Shown here piece by piece: positions 48,181 through 59,694 of a stretch of DNA of 64,000 bases (position 1 is the stretch's first letter; the number at the start of each line of letters is the position of its first letter). This stretch comes from Dysidea avara (Eukaryota > Porifera > Demospongiae > Dictyoceratida > Dysideidae), in NCBI RefSeq assembly GCF_963678975.1, contig NC_089281.1, positions 28,571,616 through 28,635,615 of the forward strand. Direction: 5' to 3'. Position numbers and translations under genes: made by a program. Below the pieces are notes generated by a model that saw only the letters and a list, made by a program, of their open reading frames with translations, searched no databases and was not told the DNA's origin.

Positions 48181-48519
48181 GTCACAAGTTATTCCTGGAT
48201 TCCCATTTCTTTTAGAACCACAAAATTTCCATCTTGAGCATGGATTTTCAAATAATATTATTACTGAGTTAGTAGGTTTATTTTAGTGCTTTCTTCAAGG
48301 TTTAGCCATACGAAAAATGAATAATGACCGTCCACCCACATCAGTTTGAAATGGGAACCTAGGAAACAACTTGGTTTGGCCCTTATACTATTACTACTAA
48401 GGATGCCAGTGTAACGATAACAACTGAGAGTGCCAAGACTATAATTTCACATGCATTTACAGTATCATGACAATAGCTATACATATAGCTATAGTCATGT
48501 ATGTGTGTTATCTGCCTGA

Positions 48520-48741
48520 AAATTTCAAATGGGGAATATATAGGTATTGCTTTAAAAAGCCACAAAATAAAAAGGAATCGCTGGGGTGATGATGTAAACC
48601 ACAAATCCCTATATTGACTTAACTAATGTAGCAAAAAATGTTGCCATGACAGAGTTAAAATAGGGATTCATGGTTTACATTACCACCCCAGTGATCCCTT
48701 CTTGTTTGGTGGCTTTTTTTAGCGATCCCTATTTGAAATTT
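48520..48741. repeat. Foldback, about 88-bp arms
   Basis: AAATTTCAAATGGGGAATAT at 48520 and its inverse ending at 48741. Both arms contain TCGCTGGGGTG / CACCCCAGTGAT and AAATCCCTAT. The termini resemble the ATAGGGATC ends of the TTAGGGATCA family. Confidence 0.65.
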
Positions 48742-50411
48742 GAAATTTTTTATTTATCTAGTGTAGGATAAAAACTATCAGTTTAGGTTCCTGGGTCAAG
48801 CAAAGGTGGAAAAGCCAAGGGAAAAGCAAGAACTAGAAGGGAAGAGCATCTCTTCACAAAAAGGGGTCAAAATTATATTTTAGCACTGAGAGCTGTTAAA
48901 AATTAAACCACTCTAATAAAACAGTCAACTATACTCTAATAGAACATCTATCATGAAAACTCTACCAAACTAATTCTAAGACCAGTATGTATGCTAGAAT
49001 TGAACACTTCTTCTTGACTTGTGTACTACCAAACATCCTGCCATACCAACTACTTAATAAAAGTTATCCTATACCTTTGTGTATCATGAATCATCAATTC
49101 CTCTTGAAAGGCTATTCTGAGAATAACTTTTACAGTAGTGGATAATATCAGCTGTAGTTACAAACCTGATACTTGGATTGAACCTCCCTGGTGAAAATAA
49201 GTAGTTGTGACATAGATTCAGTAATATCGCTGGTTGTGGTTTCATCTTGAATATCGATTTAGGCTAATAGAAAAATCTTACAACTTCTGAAAGATGCCTC
49301 CTATCGACCCCTTGAAATTTAACTTTGAATTCAAACCTATGCTGCACAGGCTGCCAAGGGGCTGGTGGAAGGAGATCAGCATGTGGCATTTTACTCCCCC
49401 GACCCCAGGCTGTTAAACCATTATTCAATCTTCAGGTCACTGGTAGCATTAAACCTTTTAAAGACATGTAAATTTCCTACAGCTTCTGGAGGTTGCATCC
49501 CATGTGGATCCCCTGAAATTTTATACAACTATAATATAATATTGTGCGCTCCCTTCCTTGTATGTGGATTACCACCACATGCTATACTGAACTATCGCTT
49601 ACTAGCTATATATCTAGTATACTTATTTTCCACTTTATAACTACAATCATATAATTACAGACCAATATTTCTGTATAATATAATTATTGCATCTGGATGA
49701 CTTGATGTGTACACTCTAAACAGTATATAATAGACAACTAAAATCAACACAAAATGCCTCTAGAGTGCATCTCTGCATTAGCAAATTTCCGGCGAAAGAA
49801 TGCCCCCAGACCCCATAGTATGATCATGCTACACACACTGTTGATGTTGAGTGTGCATTGCTTGCATGCTTTGCACAATATTAGTTTATCCATGCACTTA
49901 TATAGTATTGCTACATTCACTATATGTAATGTTGTAATCGCTACTATGTAGTGTTGTAATTGTTAAACAAAAACTAAATCAAAAATAGTTTCTTTAGCAG
50001 CTTAAAAATTATTGTTTTGTATGAATTAGTTTATAAAATTTATGCTCTAATATATATGCAGTATGTACTAATTACTTCAGTGTTAATACTCCCTAAACTC
50101 TGCTCTGCATGGTTTCATACTTATATGTACACTTTCAGAGATCTCAACCTATAAAGTTCTGAGAGTGATGTGCATGCAAATGTAAGAGTGACATATTGTT
50201 CTATATAATAGATTTTCTTGTGCTAAGTGCATGTAAGATCCTATAAGGTAGTAATTTGGTAATTTCTCACCATAATTTATACAGCACAAGTTACATTTGA
50301 CTTGAGAAGCTATTTTTGTCATGAATTGCAGGATGGAAAACTATATGATAATTGTGCCTCATGAGAGTTATACTGTTACTGGTGTATCATTGTCTTCATG
50401 TGTATGAGTTT
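48742..50411. other. No gene seen
   Basis: CTCTAATAAAACAGTCAA and CTCTAATAGAACA motifs lie at 48904-48940. 49190-49510 has related minus-strand segments repeated at about 49310 and 49515 (CCCCTTGAAATTT / CCCCTGAAATTTT), perhaps an old retroelement. Nothing identified. Confidence 0.35.
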
Positions 50412-51259
50412 CAGGGGCGTAGCCAGGATTTTTTTGAAGGGGGGTTCCAACAGCAATACTGAGTTACCAGAAGCAGGGGTCTGGGGGCACAGCTCCCAGC
50501 CACTGAGAGACTTTCAATATTTTAATGAATCAAAACTCTATATTTTATGCAAAAAATAGTACATTGGTTATAATGTATAGCTATATAAGTGCCCCTGGGA
50601 TTAAGCTTGTATTATACCTAGTGGAAACAGACAGCATAACACATAGAGACACATAGCTATAGACATCTGTAAGTGATAGTTAAGTTATCCCACTGGTATA
50701 GGAACCATGAATCCACTGATACAATTGGAACAACTTACAATCAAAAACATTATAACTACAAAATATGCATAGCATGGATTCATTCTGCATGCCCAAGTGA
50801 TAAAGTACTGGCATTCTATATCTTTAAACACTGCGCACCAAAGCTATAGCAGTATAAGGTCATGCTCAGTTTTGCATTTATTAAATGTTAGAATGTCTGA
50901 AAAACACCACTAATGAAGTTCCTTAACATAATGGATATTTACATGCATGCTCTATTAGAGTATACGGGACTGTTCTATTAGAGTATATTCTTGACTGCTC
51001 TATTAGAGTATATACTTGACTGTTCTATTAGAGTATATCGATTTTTTTACAAGTTTTCAAGAGGGCTCTTGTTACCTCTGTAAATCCTTCCCTGAGAGAT
51101 GAATGCAAGTTTTATCCTGTGCCATACACTATTACTCACTCATTTTGTCCTGCCACACTAAATAGTGTGCTAGGGTCTTGCTGCAAACTCAGAAGTCTAA
51201 AGTTACAGTGGGGTTCCTGAACTCCTTGGAACCCCCCCGGCCCCCTCCCTACGCCCCTG
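50412..51259. mobile_element. 848-bp transposon, CAGGGGCGTAG ends, 5-bp duplication
   Basis: Starts CAGGGGCGTAGCCAGG and ends CCTACGCCCCTG, flanked by AGTTT on both sides (50407-50411, 51260-51264). It contains four near-tandem YTCTATTAGAGTATA motifs at 50950-51040. No transposase was seen. Confidence 0.8.
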
Positions 51260-51264
51260 AGTTT

Positions 51265-52385
51265 TAAAGTTTTCAAGTAATATATGTTATATAGAAATGT
51301 AGTACAAAGACCAAGGTGAATTTTGAAGGCATGTGGAGTTCAGAATATTTTGCTAGACAGGTGTCTATAATTAATTGTGCAAGAAAACATGGTACATTTT
51401 CTCAATCTACAATCACTTTTAAGATAACCAATAATGTTTACATAAATTACTCACAATATCTTTAATATAACTGTTTTACTGGGATCTTGTGTAGTTTTTG
51501 TGTATTTTGCCGTAAATAAATCAAAAGTGCATTCACTGCAGCTGCATTGTTAAATTCATTGCAAGTGCAATATATGTTACAAAAAAAATTTAGAATCCTG
51601 TTATTAATATTGTCAGCTGTGTTGGATTAAATAACAATTAAGAATAGTACACAACAACAACAACTTTATGGTTTGACTAACTTGGCTAAATTTGCTAAGT
51701 TCCGCATGCATACCCCCAGCCCTCACTGAGTGTGCTTCACACACTGCACTAGCTATGTAGCTAGCTACCATTTGTATCAACCAGCTGCAACTTTATTCTT
51801 AGCCCCTGTAATGGACGTCCCTAACAGGATTCTCAAGAGGGGTGCTAAGCTTATTGCAATCTATAGCTGCTATGTCGCGCAGCAAGACTTAGACCCCTAT
51901 ATAATCTTTGGCTGCCAGCATTCGTATGATGTTATAGTGATCACTTTGCTAACCCGTCTAATTATCACCTATCAAGAACTATGAAGAATTTTTGATCTAG
52001 TGCTAGCACTTGGTGGAATGATGTTGCCTCAAAGATATCATTTCCTCCTGCAATGACTCATCCTGAACTTGTATGTTAATTGTGTTAAATTCTATGCATG
52101 TATTTAAGTAATGATGGGTGTTAGTAATTACTGTATGTCATGGTGTATTCAGTGTTTTGTTTTTGTGCCTGTTTGTGCTGCATATATGTGTTTTAGCTCT
52201 TCAATTAAGGAAGAACAGCTCATGCCAATTACCAAGAGGATAAAGTAATAAATCAATCAATAAATCAGTGGCATCCTAGATCCGTCACGGCCTTGCCGGA
52301 GTCCCTCCCACCCACTAAAAAAAATAGATGTCTTATACACATGTCTTCGACTCTGTAGCTATGTTCTGTGCATGACTCAGGTTGC
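51265..52385. other. No gene seen; possible LINE tail
   Basis: 52180-52265 ends with AATAAATCAATCAATAAAT, like LINE tails. A frame at about 51990-52075 (VASKISFPPAMTHPEL) could be the very end of a LINE ORF. Weak. Confidence 0.3.
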
Positions 52386-52412
52386 TATTATTATTATTAT
52401 TATTATTATTAT
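52386..52412. repeat. (TTA)n microsatellite
   Basis: Nine TAT/TTA units. Confidence 0.9.
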
Positions 52413-52977
52413 CAAATTTACCACAATGGAAGGCATACACAAAAGGCAAAGCCTCAAGCCTGTACAAGGTGTCAGCCACAAAAAAGAACACTACAACTAC
52501 AAAAATATACAACAAACAAATAATTACAAAACTGCACAACAATACAAAAACATCAATTAACACACACATAATGGTATAATGAATGCCGGAAGGATTTTGG
52601 ATTTGGATCATTGAGGATGGTTAATGGTACAGAATTCCACAGAAAGACATTTCAGTATGACTTCCCAGAGGACCAGCATTTATAGACCTTATTCATTTAG
52701 AACAGTAAGTGCCCTCTGATGTCCTGACTGATCTCCTTCGCAACGGGTTATAAGCGCTATGAAATTAATTCAGTGAACTTGATAATGAAGGTGAAGTTAG
52801 GGCTGAGTATACGACTGCAGGAGGGTGAGGCCCCCCCTGGGAGATCCAGGGAACTTCCTCCAGTTGCTCCCCCTCCCCCCAATCTCTGGGCGGCCCTGGC
52901 ATCGAAGTCGGTCGTATTCTCCACTGGATGGTACAGTATTCATTCAGCTAGCTATACTGTAGTGCTCATGTGGTACC

Positions 52978-53021
52978 GGCGCATGCGCATTATTACACCT
53001 GTATTAGCAACATGGCGGACG
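52978..53021 (+). promoter_or_regulatory. NRF1-like palindrome and ATGGCGG start context of TRIM 1
   Basis: GGCGCATGCGCA (52979-52990) is one base off the NRF1 consensus and lies just ahead of AACATGGCGGAC, which contains a YY1-like AANATGGCG overlapping the start codon. The paralogue at 61850 has the same arrangement. Confidence 0.5.
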
Positions 53022-54594
53022 CTTGGAACGAAATCCGTAAAGAAGTCAGTTGTTCGATTTGCTTTGATCTTTTAAAAGAGCCAAAGATTCTTCCTTGTCT
53101 TCACACGTTTTGCAAGAGATGCCTGCAAGTACTGTGGGAAAAGTCACAAGTTCTCAGTGAGACTTCACCGTTGCAGCAAACGGCACTCCACGACACCACA
53201 GAAACTAATGCCATCTCTAATGCCAGTCATTTGGTAGTTGGTTCTGATACTATTGCGCAGGCTGAAGTGCTTCAGAAGTCGGAGAAACGTTTACGAAATG
53301 TCAGTTTGTACAAGCAGCTCAACAACAGAGAGATCAAGTGCTCCTTGTGTCCAGAGAAGGTTATGCTAACTTCAGTAGATGCTCTGCCAACCAATGAATC
53401 AGCACAACAGTTAGTAGAGCTGGTGAGAATAGAGCAACAGATCAGTGGGCAGACCCCACCCTCCTGCCAGTCTTGTGATAATGAGCTTGGTGCAGTAGCT
53501 GTTTGTTTACAATGCGATGTGTTCCTTTGTACTGCTTGTGTGGCTGTGCATAAGAAACTGAAACTGCTGAGCGCTCATCAAGTTGTTAGTTTTGATTACA
53601 TCAAATCAGGGAAGGTTGATTTGTGGTCTGTTTTGGATCACAAACGAGAGCATTGTTCCGTTCATCCAGACAAGCTACTAGATTTGTTCTGCAAGAATGA
53701 ATGTTGTTTTATATGTCTTGGGTGTGCAGTTGTTAAGCATCGTGACCATCGATATGATGAAATATCTGAAGTTGCAAAAGAATACAAAGTAGAGATTAAT
53801 TGTACGATACCAAGAATAAAAGCTGAGCTGGAGAAGCTGGAAAAAGCTGTTGCTGAAATGAAAAATATCCAGACACAAGTGCAATTGAGAAAACTGGAGA
53901 ACACCCAAAAAGTAGAAGAGACATTCAAAGAAATTTTATTAGCTCTGAAAGAGAAAAGGCAACAGTTAATTGATGACATTAATGAGACAACTGCTAGTAA
54001 ACTTGATGCTTTGAACAAGCAGTGTGAAGAGCTAACTAACAAGTGTACACTAGCAAAGGCTTACCTAAACTTCGTTGAAGCCAAACTACAGTCAGGAAGA
54101 GACCGAGCCTTAGTGGCTATGAAACCACAGATAATTGAAAGAAGTACTCAGTTGGTAAAAGTTGTGGCACAATCAAAACTTTCGCCTGTTGAAACAGAGC
54201 CAAACAAGGTTGAATTTTGTAGGATACAAAAGGTTTTAGGCCTAATAAAGTTGTTCAACAAACCTGACGTGTATGTTAAAAAATGCAAGTTAAGTCAATT
54301 GATCAGTCGACAACAAGGTATCAGTAACTTTCAAGTGACACTTAAGGACTCCCATAGTCACGTTGTTCAACAGTGTGCAGATATTATCACAATAAAAGCG
54401 CTACCTGATGAAAATGTACAGAGCATTTCGTATACTGTCCAACCACTAAAGATTTTTGATCAAGGAAATGGCCATTACACTTTCTCTATTAGCACTGGGA
54501 AATCTTGTACACAAGGTTATTATTGTCGCTGTAGAAAAATTGGTTTGGTTTATGCTCAAGTGGTTGGTGAAGATATTCCAGGAAGTCCTATAAG
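53012..54594 (+). CDS. TRIM-type RING E3 ligase 1 (RING, B-boxes, coiled coil, filamin)
   Basis: Start ATG 53012 (MADAWNEIRK), chosen because the paralogue starts identically and the upstream frame differs. 527 codons plus 2 nt, ending at donor AAG|GTAAGC (GT 54595). RING: C14, C17, C29, H31, C34, C37, then a 72-residue Ser/Thr-rich insertion before C110 and C113. B-box 1 (CQSCDNELGAVAVCLQC..HKKLKLLSAH) is about 158-205, B-box 2 (CSVHPDKLLDLFC..HRDH) about 220-260. The coiled coil is about 265-385 and the filamin repeat about 435-527 (VTLKDSHSHVV..YTF..VVGEDIPGSPIR). Predicted cytosolic ubiquitin ligase of the TRIM2/3/71-like kind. No NHL repeats were found downstream; the only terminal exon I can offer is the very short one at 57454. 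Confidence 0.85.
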
Positions 54595-54670
54595 GTAAGC
54601 AGTTAGACATGTAAGTGTGAAGTTAAGTGTTTCCCTACTAAGCATCATAATTATATCATGTAGTACTGTA

Positions 54671-55479
54671 TTAGGGATCATGGAGATTTGGCTTTTTCTG
54701 GCCAAATTGACAAAAAAAATCACCCAGAAACCAGCTTCACAAGACCATCCTGATGCCTTGGCAGTATTGGTTAGGCACAACCAAGCCCAAAAGTGCCTTC
54801 AGTACGACCCTAAATGCTTCCAATAGGTAGCTACGAAAAATTATTCAATGGAATTTTCTACTGACTGACTATCTGCCTGCCTGCCTAATGCCTAATGCCT
54901 TAATTCAGACAAGCATAACTTGACAATGGCTAAGCTTGAGTTTTTCACTAATTGACGTCACTTCATCCCGAGATGTGCCTTTTGGCATACTGCAGCACAT
55001 AAAATGCACACATCATGGACTTACCTTTGTCCTCCTTTGTGTCCCATTACTTTTTGCTGACAGCGCAAGTCGATTTGCAGTAGCACAGTGCACAGCTTCC
55101 CCATGTGCTTGTAGATGGGAATCATCCATATTTCCATGGTGACTGGATTGATTGCAGAGGTGCTTCTAATACTGTTCTTTGTTTGTTGTGCTGTGTAACG
55201 GGTTGAATATAGCTGCAAGCGAAACGGAATGGCTACTACACTTTCAATTCAGTAATGGATAACCGGGGCACACATTCAAACGAAAACATTAACTCTTGTG
55301 CTATCTTTTCTTTTGATGCGGTATGCGTGGGTTCACCAGTCATAGCAATGTTACAAAAAAGTAAACAACAAGTATAAGGAAAAATTAAGAATTTTAAGTT
55401 CGATTAGATTATAGAAAGTAGGGAAACAAGGGAGGGTGGCCTGCACCTTCAGATATACTAGTGGACATTTAATCCCTAA
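54671..55479 (-). mobile_element. TTAGGGATCA element, reversed full-length copy
   Basis: 809 bp, the inverse of the 31664 copy; it contains CCAAGCCCAAAAGTGCCTTC and ends in AGTGGACATTTAATCCCTAA. A partial further copy starts at 55494 in the opposite direction (TTAGGGATTAAATGTTCACT). Confidence 0.65.
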
Positions 55480-55960
55480 TATAGCTAGGCTGAATTAGGG
55501 ATTAAATGTTCACTAGTATATCTGAAGCATAAGGGGTCAAATAATTGAAGGAGCACTGTAAACAAGGATATAATATTAGACTGAGTATTGTCAAGTTACA
55601 CATTAATCTTGCACTAATAAAATGCTTTGGAATGGCTCACTTGTAATGCTTATACAAACGGTATCATGCTATTATTTTCTGTATTTATGGTATTTCAACT
55701 GTATTTATGGTATTTCAATTATCACATCAAAAATATCATTTGGTGTGTATTAATACCTTAATCATACTGAAATATTGATTTATTGCCCAACTCTATTTGC
55801 GATAGCATGGATAACAGTAAAATTTGGGATAAATACCACTCCTGTTGCATTGAAATTCCTTTTTCAATGCAGTAAGAGTGGTATTTTTCCTATAGTTCAC
55901 TGTTCATGTTAACAATGTGTTCTTTGGCCAAGCAACAGTTGTTAGGGTGTGGTTGCTATA

Positions 55961-56343
55961 ATTAACAGATTCCCGAGGACAAGGTCTGTAAGGGGATGAT
56001 GAGGAGGAGGTGAAGGATACAATGCTAAACTAGTGATATTGCCCTTTAATTCTCTTACTGACAGCACTTTAAAGCTAAATCTATAAATAGAACTCCCACC
56101 TCCGATTGGTGCCTTTGAATGCAGCAAGTGGCAAGCAACGTGAGGTATGATCAACTTATTGCAGCAGGCAGCATCACAAAGGTCCAGATCTGACGTCCTC
56201 CTCCAGCTCCCTGTGAGAGGAAGAAAGACAGGAGGAAGAAAAAACACATAGCAGGGGTGGGAATGCACTGTATCTTGTATCCTTCACCTCCTCATACAAT
56301 CCATCTTCCCCTTACAGACCTTGTCCTCGGGAAATCTGTTAAT
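55961..56343. repeat. Foldback, about 65-bp arms
   Basis: ATTAACAGATTCCCGAGGAC at 55961 pairs with its inverse ending at 56343. The arms also share GTCTGTAAGGGGA and GGAGGTGAAGGATACAA. The interior is unrelated. Confidence 0.7.
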
Positions 56344-56499
56344 TGTATTTTGGAGGCTCCGGATACAAGGTACAGTGCTAAACTAATGGTACGTTCAAAG
56401 CCGCCAGGATAATAAAAAAAGTAATCAGCAAAGCATACAAGAGAGTACCTGCACATCACTAATTTTATGTATACATACACAGTATACGTGTAGTGTACC

Positions 56500-57060
56500 A
56501 TGTGTTCTAAGATGACTGCAGGATTGCCCTGCCAAAAGTAGTTTTGTCACTTGGCCGTTGGTAGAACCTTTCAAAAGTACTCCTTGTGTCCAGTTGGCCA
56601 CCTTCACAGTCTCGTTTATCAGCACTCCTCTTGCATGAGCATATTAGGTGCTAGAACCTCTAATTGAATGGTGTTTGTGTCAATTCCAGTCTGTTTCAAT
56701 GTATCTTTGATCCATTGTCTGGTCTATCCCTCCTAAATGGCTCTCTGGAAGTAACAAACAATGGTGTTGGGTATTCCAAGGATTCTAGCTATCCTTGAGA
56801 TACAGGCACGAAGTATAGAGACATGAGAAGGCTAGATCCTGGGGGACCCTGATGACCTTGTCTTTGTCAGCCAAACCAGTATGAAATCAATCCTGTAGGG
56901 GTTTCCAGCATATGGTCTCTGTCTAGAGCTGCCAGGTCAGAACACTTGTATGGCCATCAAAGTGGTAAGTTTCCTACGCAATGCCAATAAAGGCAAACTA
57001 ACAGGGGGTTAGAATTGAACATGTCCTTCAACAGTCTTGACAACAGGGGATGGCTTCCCA
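56500..57060 (-). pseudogene. Tyrosine-recombinase fossil (DIRS-like)
   Basis: In shifted minus frames: LTTLMAIQVF, then WIKDTLKQTGID, then AHARGVLINETVKVANW. The last matches the HxxR..W region of the tyrosine-recombinase family found in DIRS-like and related animal elements (usually AHSTR..ADW). At least three frameshifts or stops. No RT was found beside it. Confidence 0.5.
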
Positions 57061-57069
57061 CCGGATGAT

Positions 57070-58076
57070 TATTTACATCCGGGTGCTTCATCAAGGTAGG
57101 GTGTTGACTGTTCAGTACTGCATGACTGCTCTATTAGAGTAACTGACTGTTCTATTAGAGTATTGTAAAGTGAAAGAGGCTAAGGCCCTCTAAAGTAACA
57201 TGGAAAGGCTCTTGCCCCCTAGCCCCCTTATTTTTATGGCTATGTTATGCAATCTGACACAAAGGTTACACAGTTCTAATTATGAGTCTCATAATTGTGC
57301 ATGCAATTTATTGTCAGTTTTGTAAGGGTTAGGGTTCGCAAGACAGGCATTATTTGCATGCATGTATATTGTCTGCACGTTTAATTTTATTGTTTTGTAT
57401 AGTGTCAGTAAAATTATGTTGTTCTCACATATATGTATGTGTTTTCTGTGCAGGTTTGAAAATGGTTGTGGCATTTGATAAAGTTTGGAATGCTTTTGAC
57501 TACATGTTCAACAGTTGCATACACAACATACATTATAATGTTTGTGTGCTTACTTGAGTTTACCTACTGTACTCATTGTATAAGTTTGAATATAGTGTGT
57601 GGTAATTGATTCCTGAGTATAACCTAATGCATTGACTAACTCTCAATACCTGAAACTAATAGAGAGCACCACAGGAATCAGTGAAGCAAATTATATAAGC
57701 AGTGTTCTTGAAGAAGAATCCACAAAAAGAACTATTATGGATAAACAGGTGCATATACCAAGTGGCATCAGAAGTGTACGCAGCATGTTGTGGTAAAGAA
57801 AGCTTTTTTTTTTGCTGTAAATTAGAGAAACCTGTGTGTTCTTAAAGGGGAATACATAAAAAATAACATTTTTAAGACTCTATTTAGGCTGTTTTGGGTG
57901 GGTAATAAATCTCATATACTCCACCTTGTTTTCTAAGCGCTATTATTTTTGTCATGTGAGGATGCATAGTTGCCATGGTGCTAGTATTATTGCAAGAAAA
58001 CCAACCACTTTTGCCAAACCTACAGCAGGAACAGCTGTGGATGAGGTAAGTAATAATGTGATATAGAGTCTAAAGC
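57070..58076. other. No gene seen (apart from the possible exon at 57454)
   Basis: Two TGACTGYTCTATTAGAGTA motifs at 57122-57165 sit beside a CCCTCTAAAG..CCCCCTAGCCCCC block, suggesting a further decayed copy of the GGCGGATC-type elements. Confidence 0.35.
57454..57478 (+). CDS. Possible short terminal exon of TRIM 1
   Basis: Acceptor TTTTCTGTGCAG at 57453. Joined to the AG left by the donor at 54594 it adds seven residues (after Arg: FENGCGI) and a TGA. Supported by splice site and phase only; a more distant or lost NHL exon is equally possible. Confidence 0.2.
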
Positions 58077-58214
58077 AGTTATACGGGCACAATGTGGAGT
58101 CTATGAAATTTATAAACCCTCAGGCCCTTAGTAGCCCCTCGCTTCGCTCGTGTGCTACAGCCCAGGCCTTCGGGTTTATAAATTTCATAGACTCCACATT
58201 GTGCCCGTATAACT
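58077..58214. repeat. Perfect 43-bp inverted repeat with CTTCG loop
   Basis: 58077-58119 and 58172-58214 are exact inverse copies (AGTTATACGGGCACAATG..). The loop carries CTCGCTTCGCTCG. Perfect arms suggest a young hairpin MITE. Confidence 0.85.
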
Positions 58215-58468
58215 ATTGTGTAGTTGACACACCATAATGCCCCACCGTGTGTAGTTTTAAACAGACATGGTAGAGCATGGCATGCACAGGACACCATAGT
58301 TGTACACGTGATTGTTAACAGTGAATTAATTGCCTTATGCATAGTGTATATAATTATCTCTATATTGCAACAACAATTGTCATGGGCTATATGACTGCTG
58401 ATAATTATCCAAGTACATTCATGGTCACCCACTGGTTATGACTCCTAGCAACCAAAGAACAGACATAT

Positions 58469-59075
58469 GTGACCCGCTAAGCAAAAATGTTCATTTTTAC
58501 ACATTCCTCAAATTCCATTTTATTGCTTCTTTGTTATCTATAGTAACAAAGAAGTGGCCAGCCAAAGTTTCAGCCTTTTGTGATGAATAGTCTTGGAGTC
58601 ATGACACTAAATTGGATTTGTATAGCAACAGTACAACAAATAAATTATAGGTGCTAAGTTTAATTGATCATAACTCATGACTGAAACAAGCTACGAAGAC
58701 AAGAGTTTGGCTCAGTCTGTTCATAATGGACTGGCAAATCAATGAAGATATAGTGTTTTCCTTGTATGTCTCCGTGCGGAGAAAAAAGAAGGCCATTCTA
58801 ACAGTGAAATGACAATGATAAACTTTATTTCTAATGCATTGTAAACAACCATCCATAACTCACATGCCTTACACATGAAACAAAATTTTTTGTACTGCCC
58901 ATGAAAAGGTGAATCTGATAGTAGCAGCTATAGGTTTTGTTGATTTTTGTTTCAGTGCATACCGATGCGATTACAGCGTGTAAATTTTTTATGTAGCATG
59001 CATATTTTATTTCAATATGTTTTTATTGCAAAGTAGAATTTTGTGAAAACGGCCAGTTTTTGCTCTGCAGGTCAC
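58469..59075. mobile_element. GTGACC-ended transposon, 4-bp target duplication ATAT
   Basis: A 607-bp element from GTGACCCGCTAAGCAAAAA to TTTTTGCTCTGCAGGTCAC, flanked by ATAT on both sides. No transposase-like frame. Related ends lie at 17 and near 42868. Confidence 0.75.
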
Positions 59076-59526
59076 ATATGATAAGCAGTCAAAACCATGC
59101 ATAAACCAAATATACTCCTTATAATTTTTTAGATTCCTTTGATGGCTAGGACATGATGCATATAACCAAACTTCATTATGGTCTGACCTTTATGCTATTC
59201 GTACAGCAAATGCCCAGTGACCGACCATTCATTATATTTGTCTCTGCTATCATGTGTAAGCATAGATGCATACACCAAGTGGCATGGGAAGAGTGCATGC
59301 AACATGTTGGGTAAAGAAAGATTCTGCCATGTTTAAATTAGACTCTGGGATAATGGGTTTTTAATTATTGAACAGTATGTATGGTGGTGTGTTTCCTTTT
59401 CACATATACATAGCTTTTATTTATATGTTTTGCATGACCACTGCCTGCTTGCAAGAATTCACAAGAATAATAACATGCATGCATCGTGTTCTTTTACTAA
59501 TTAGCATATAGATCATTTAAAGATCA

Positions 59527-59694
59527 TGACCACCTGGCAAACTCCTGTAAGCGTTTGAGCATTAATTGGAAGGCTGCCCAGATCCAGTCATGGATCTCAC
59601 CTTTTCAACATACTTTATGTAACAACTTTAAACAGGCCAGTGTCCTACAGGCCTTCAGTACTTGTGCTGTAAAGCCCAATTAATAAATAAATAT
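59527..59694 (+). mobile_element. SINE copy 2 (B-box deleted)
   Basis: Matches 11047-11269: CTCCTGTAAGCGTTTGAGC, GATCCAGTCATGGAT, and the tail CCTTCAGTACTTGTGCTGTAAAGC plus AATAAATAAAT. The stretch that held the B-box is missing, so it should not be transcribed by Pol III. Confidence 0.65.

Noticed and set aside
49365-49640. 91-codon plus frame near 49.4 kb
   Set aside because: No domain and no splice context; the opposite strand shows weak internal repeats, so it is more likely old repeat DNA.
53662-54042. 126-codon minus frame over TRIM 1
   Set aside because: Antisense shadow of the coiled-coil region; its Ser/Phe-rich composition follows from the opposite strand.
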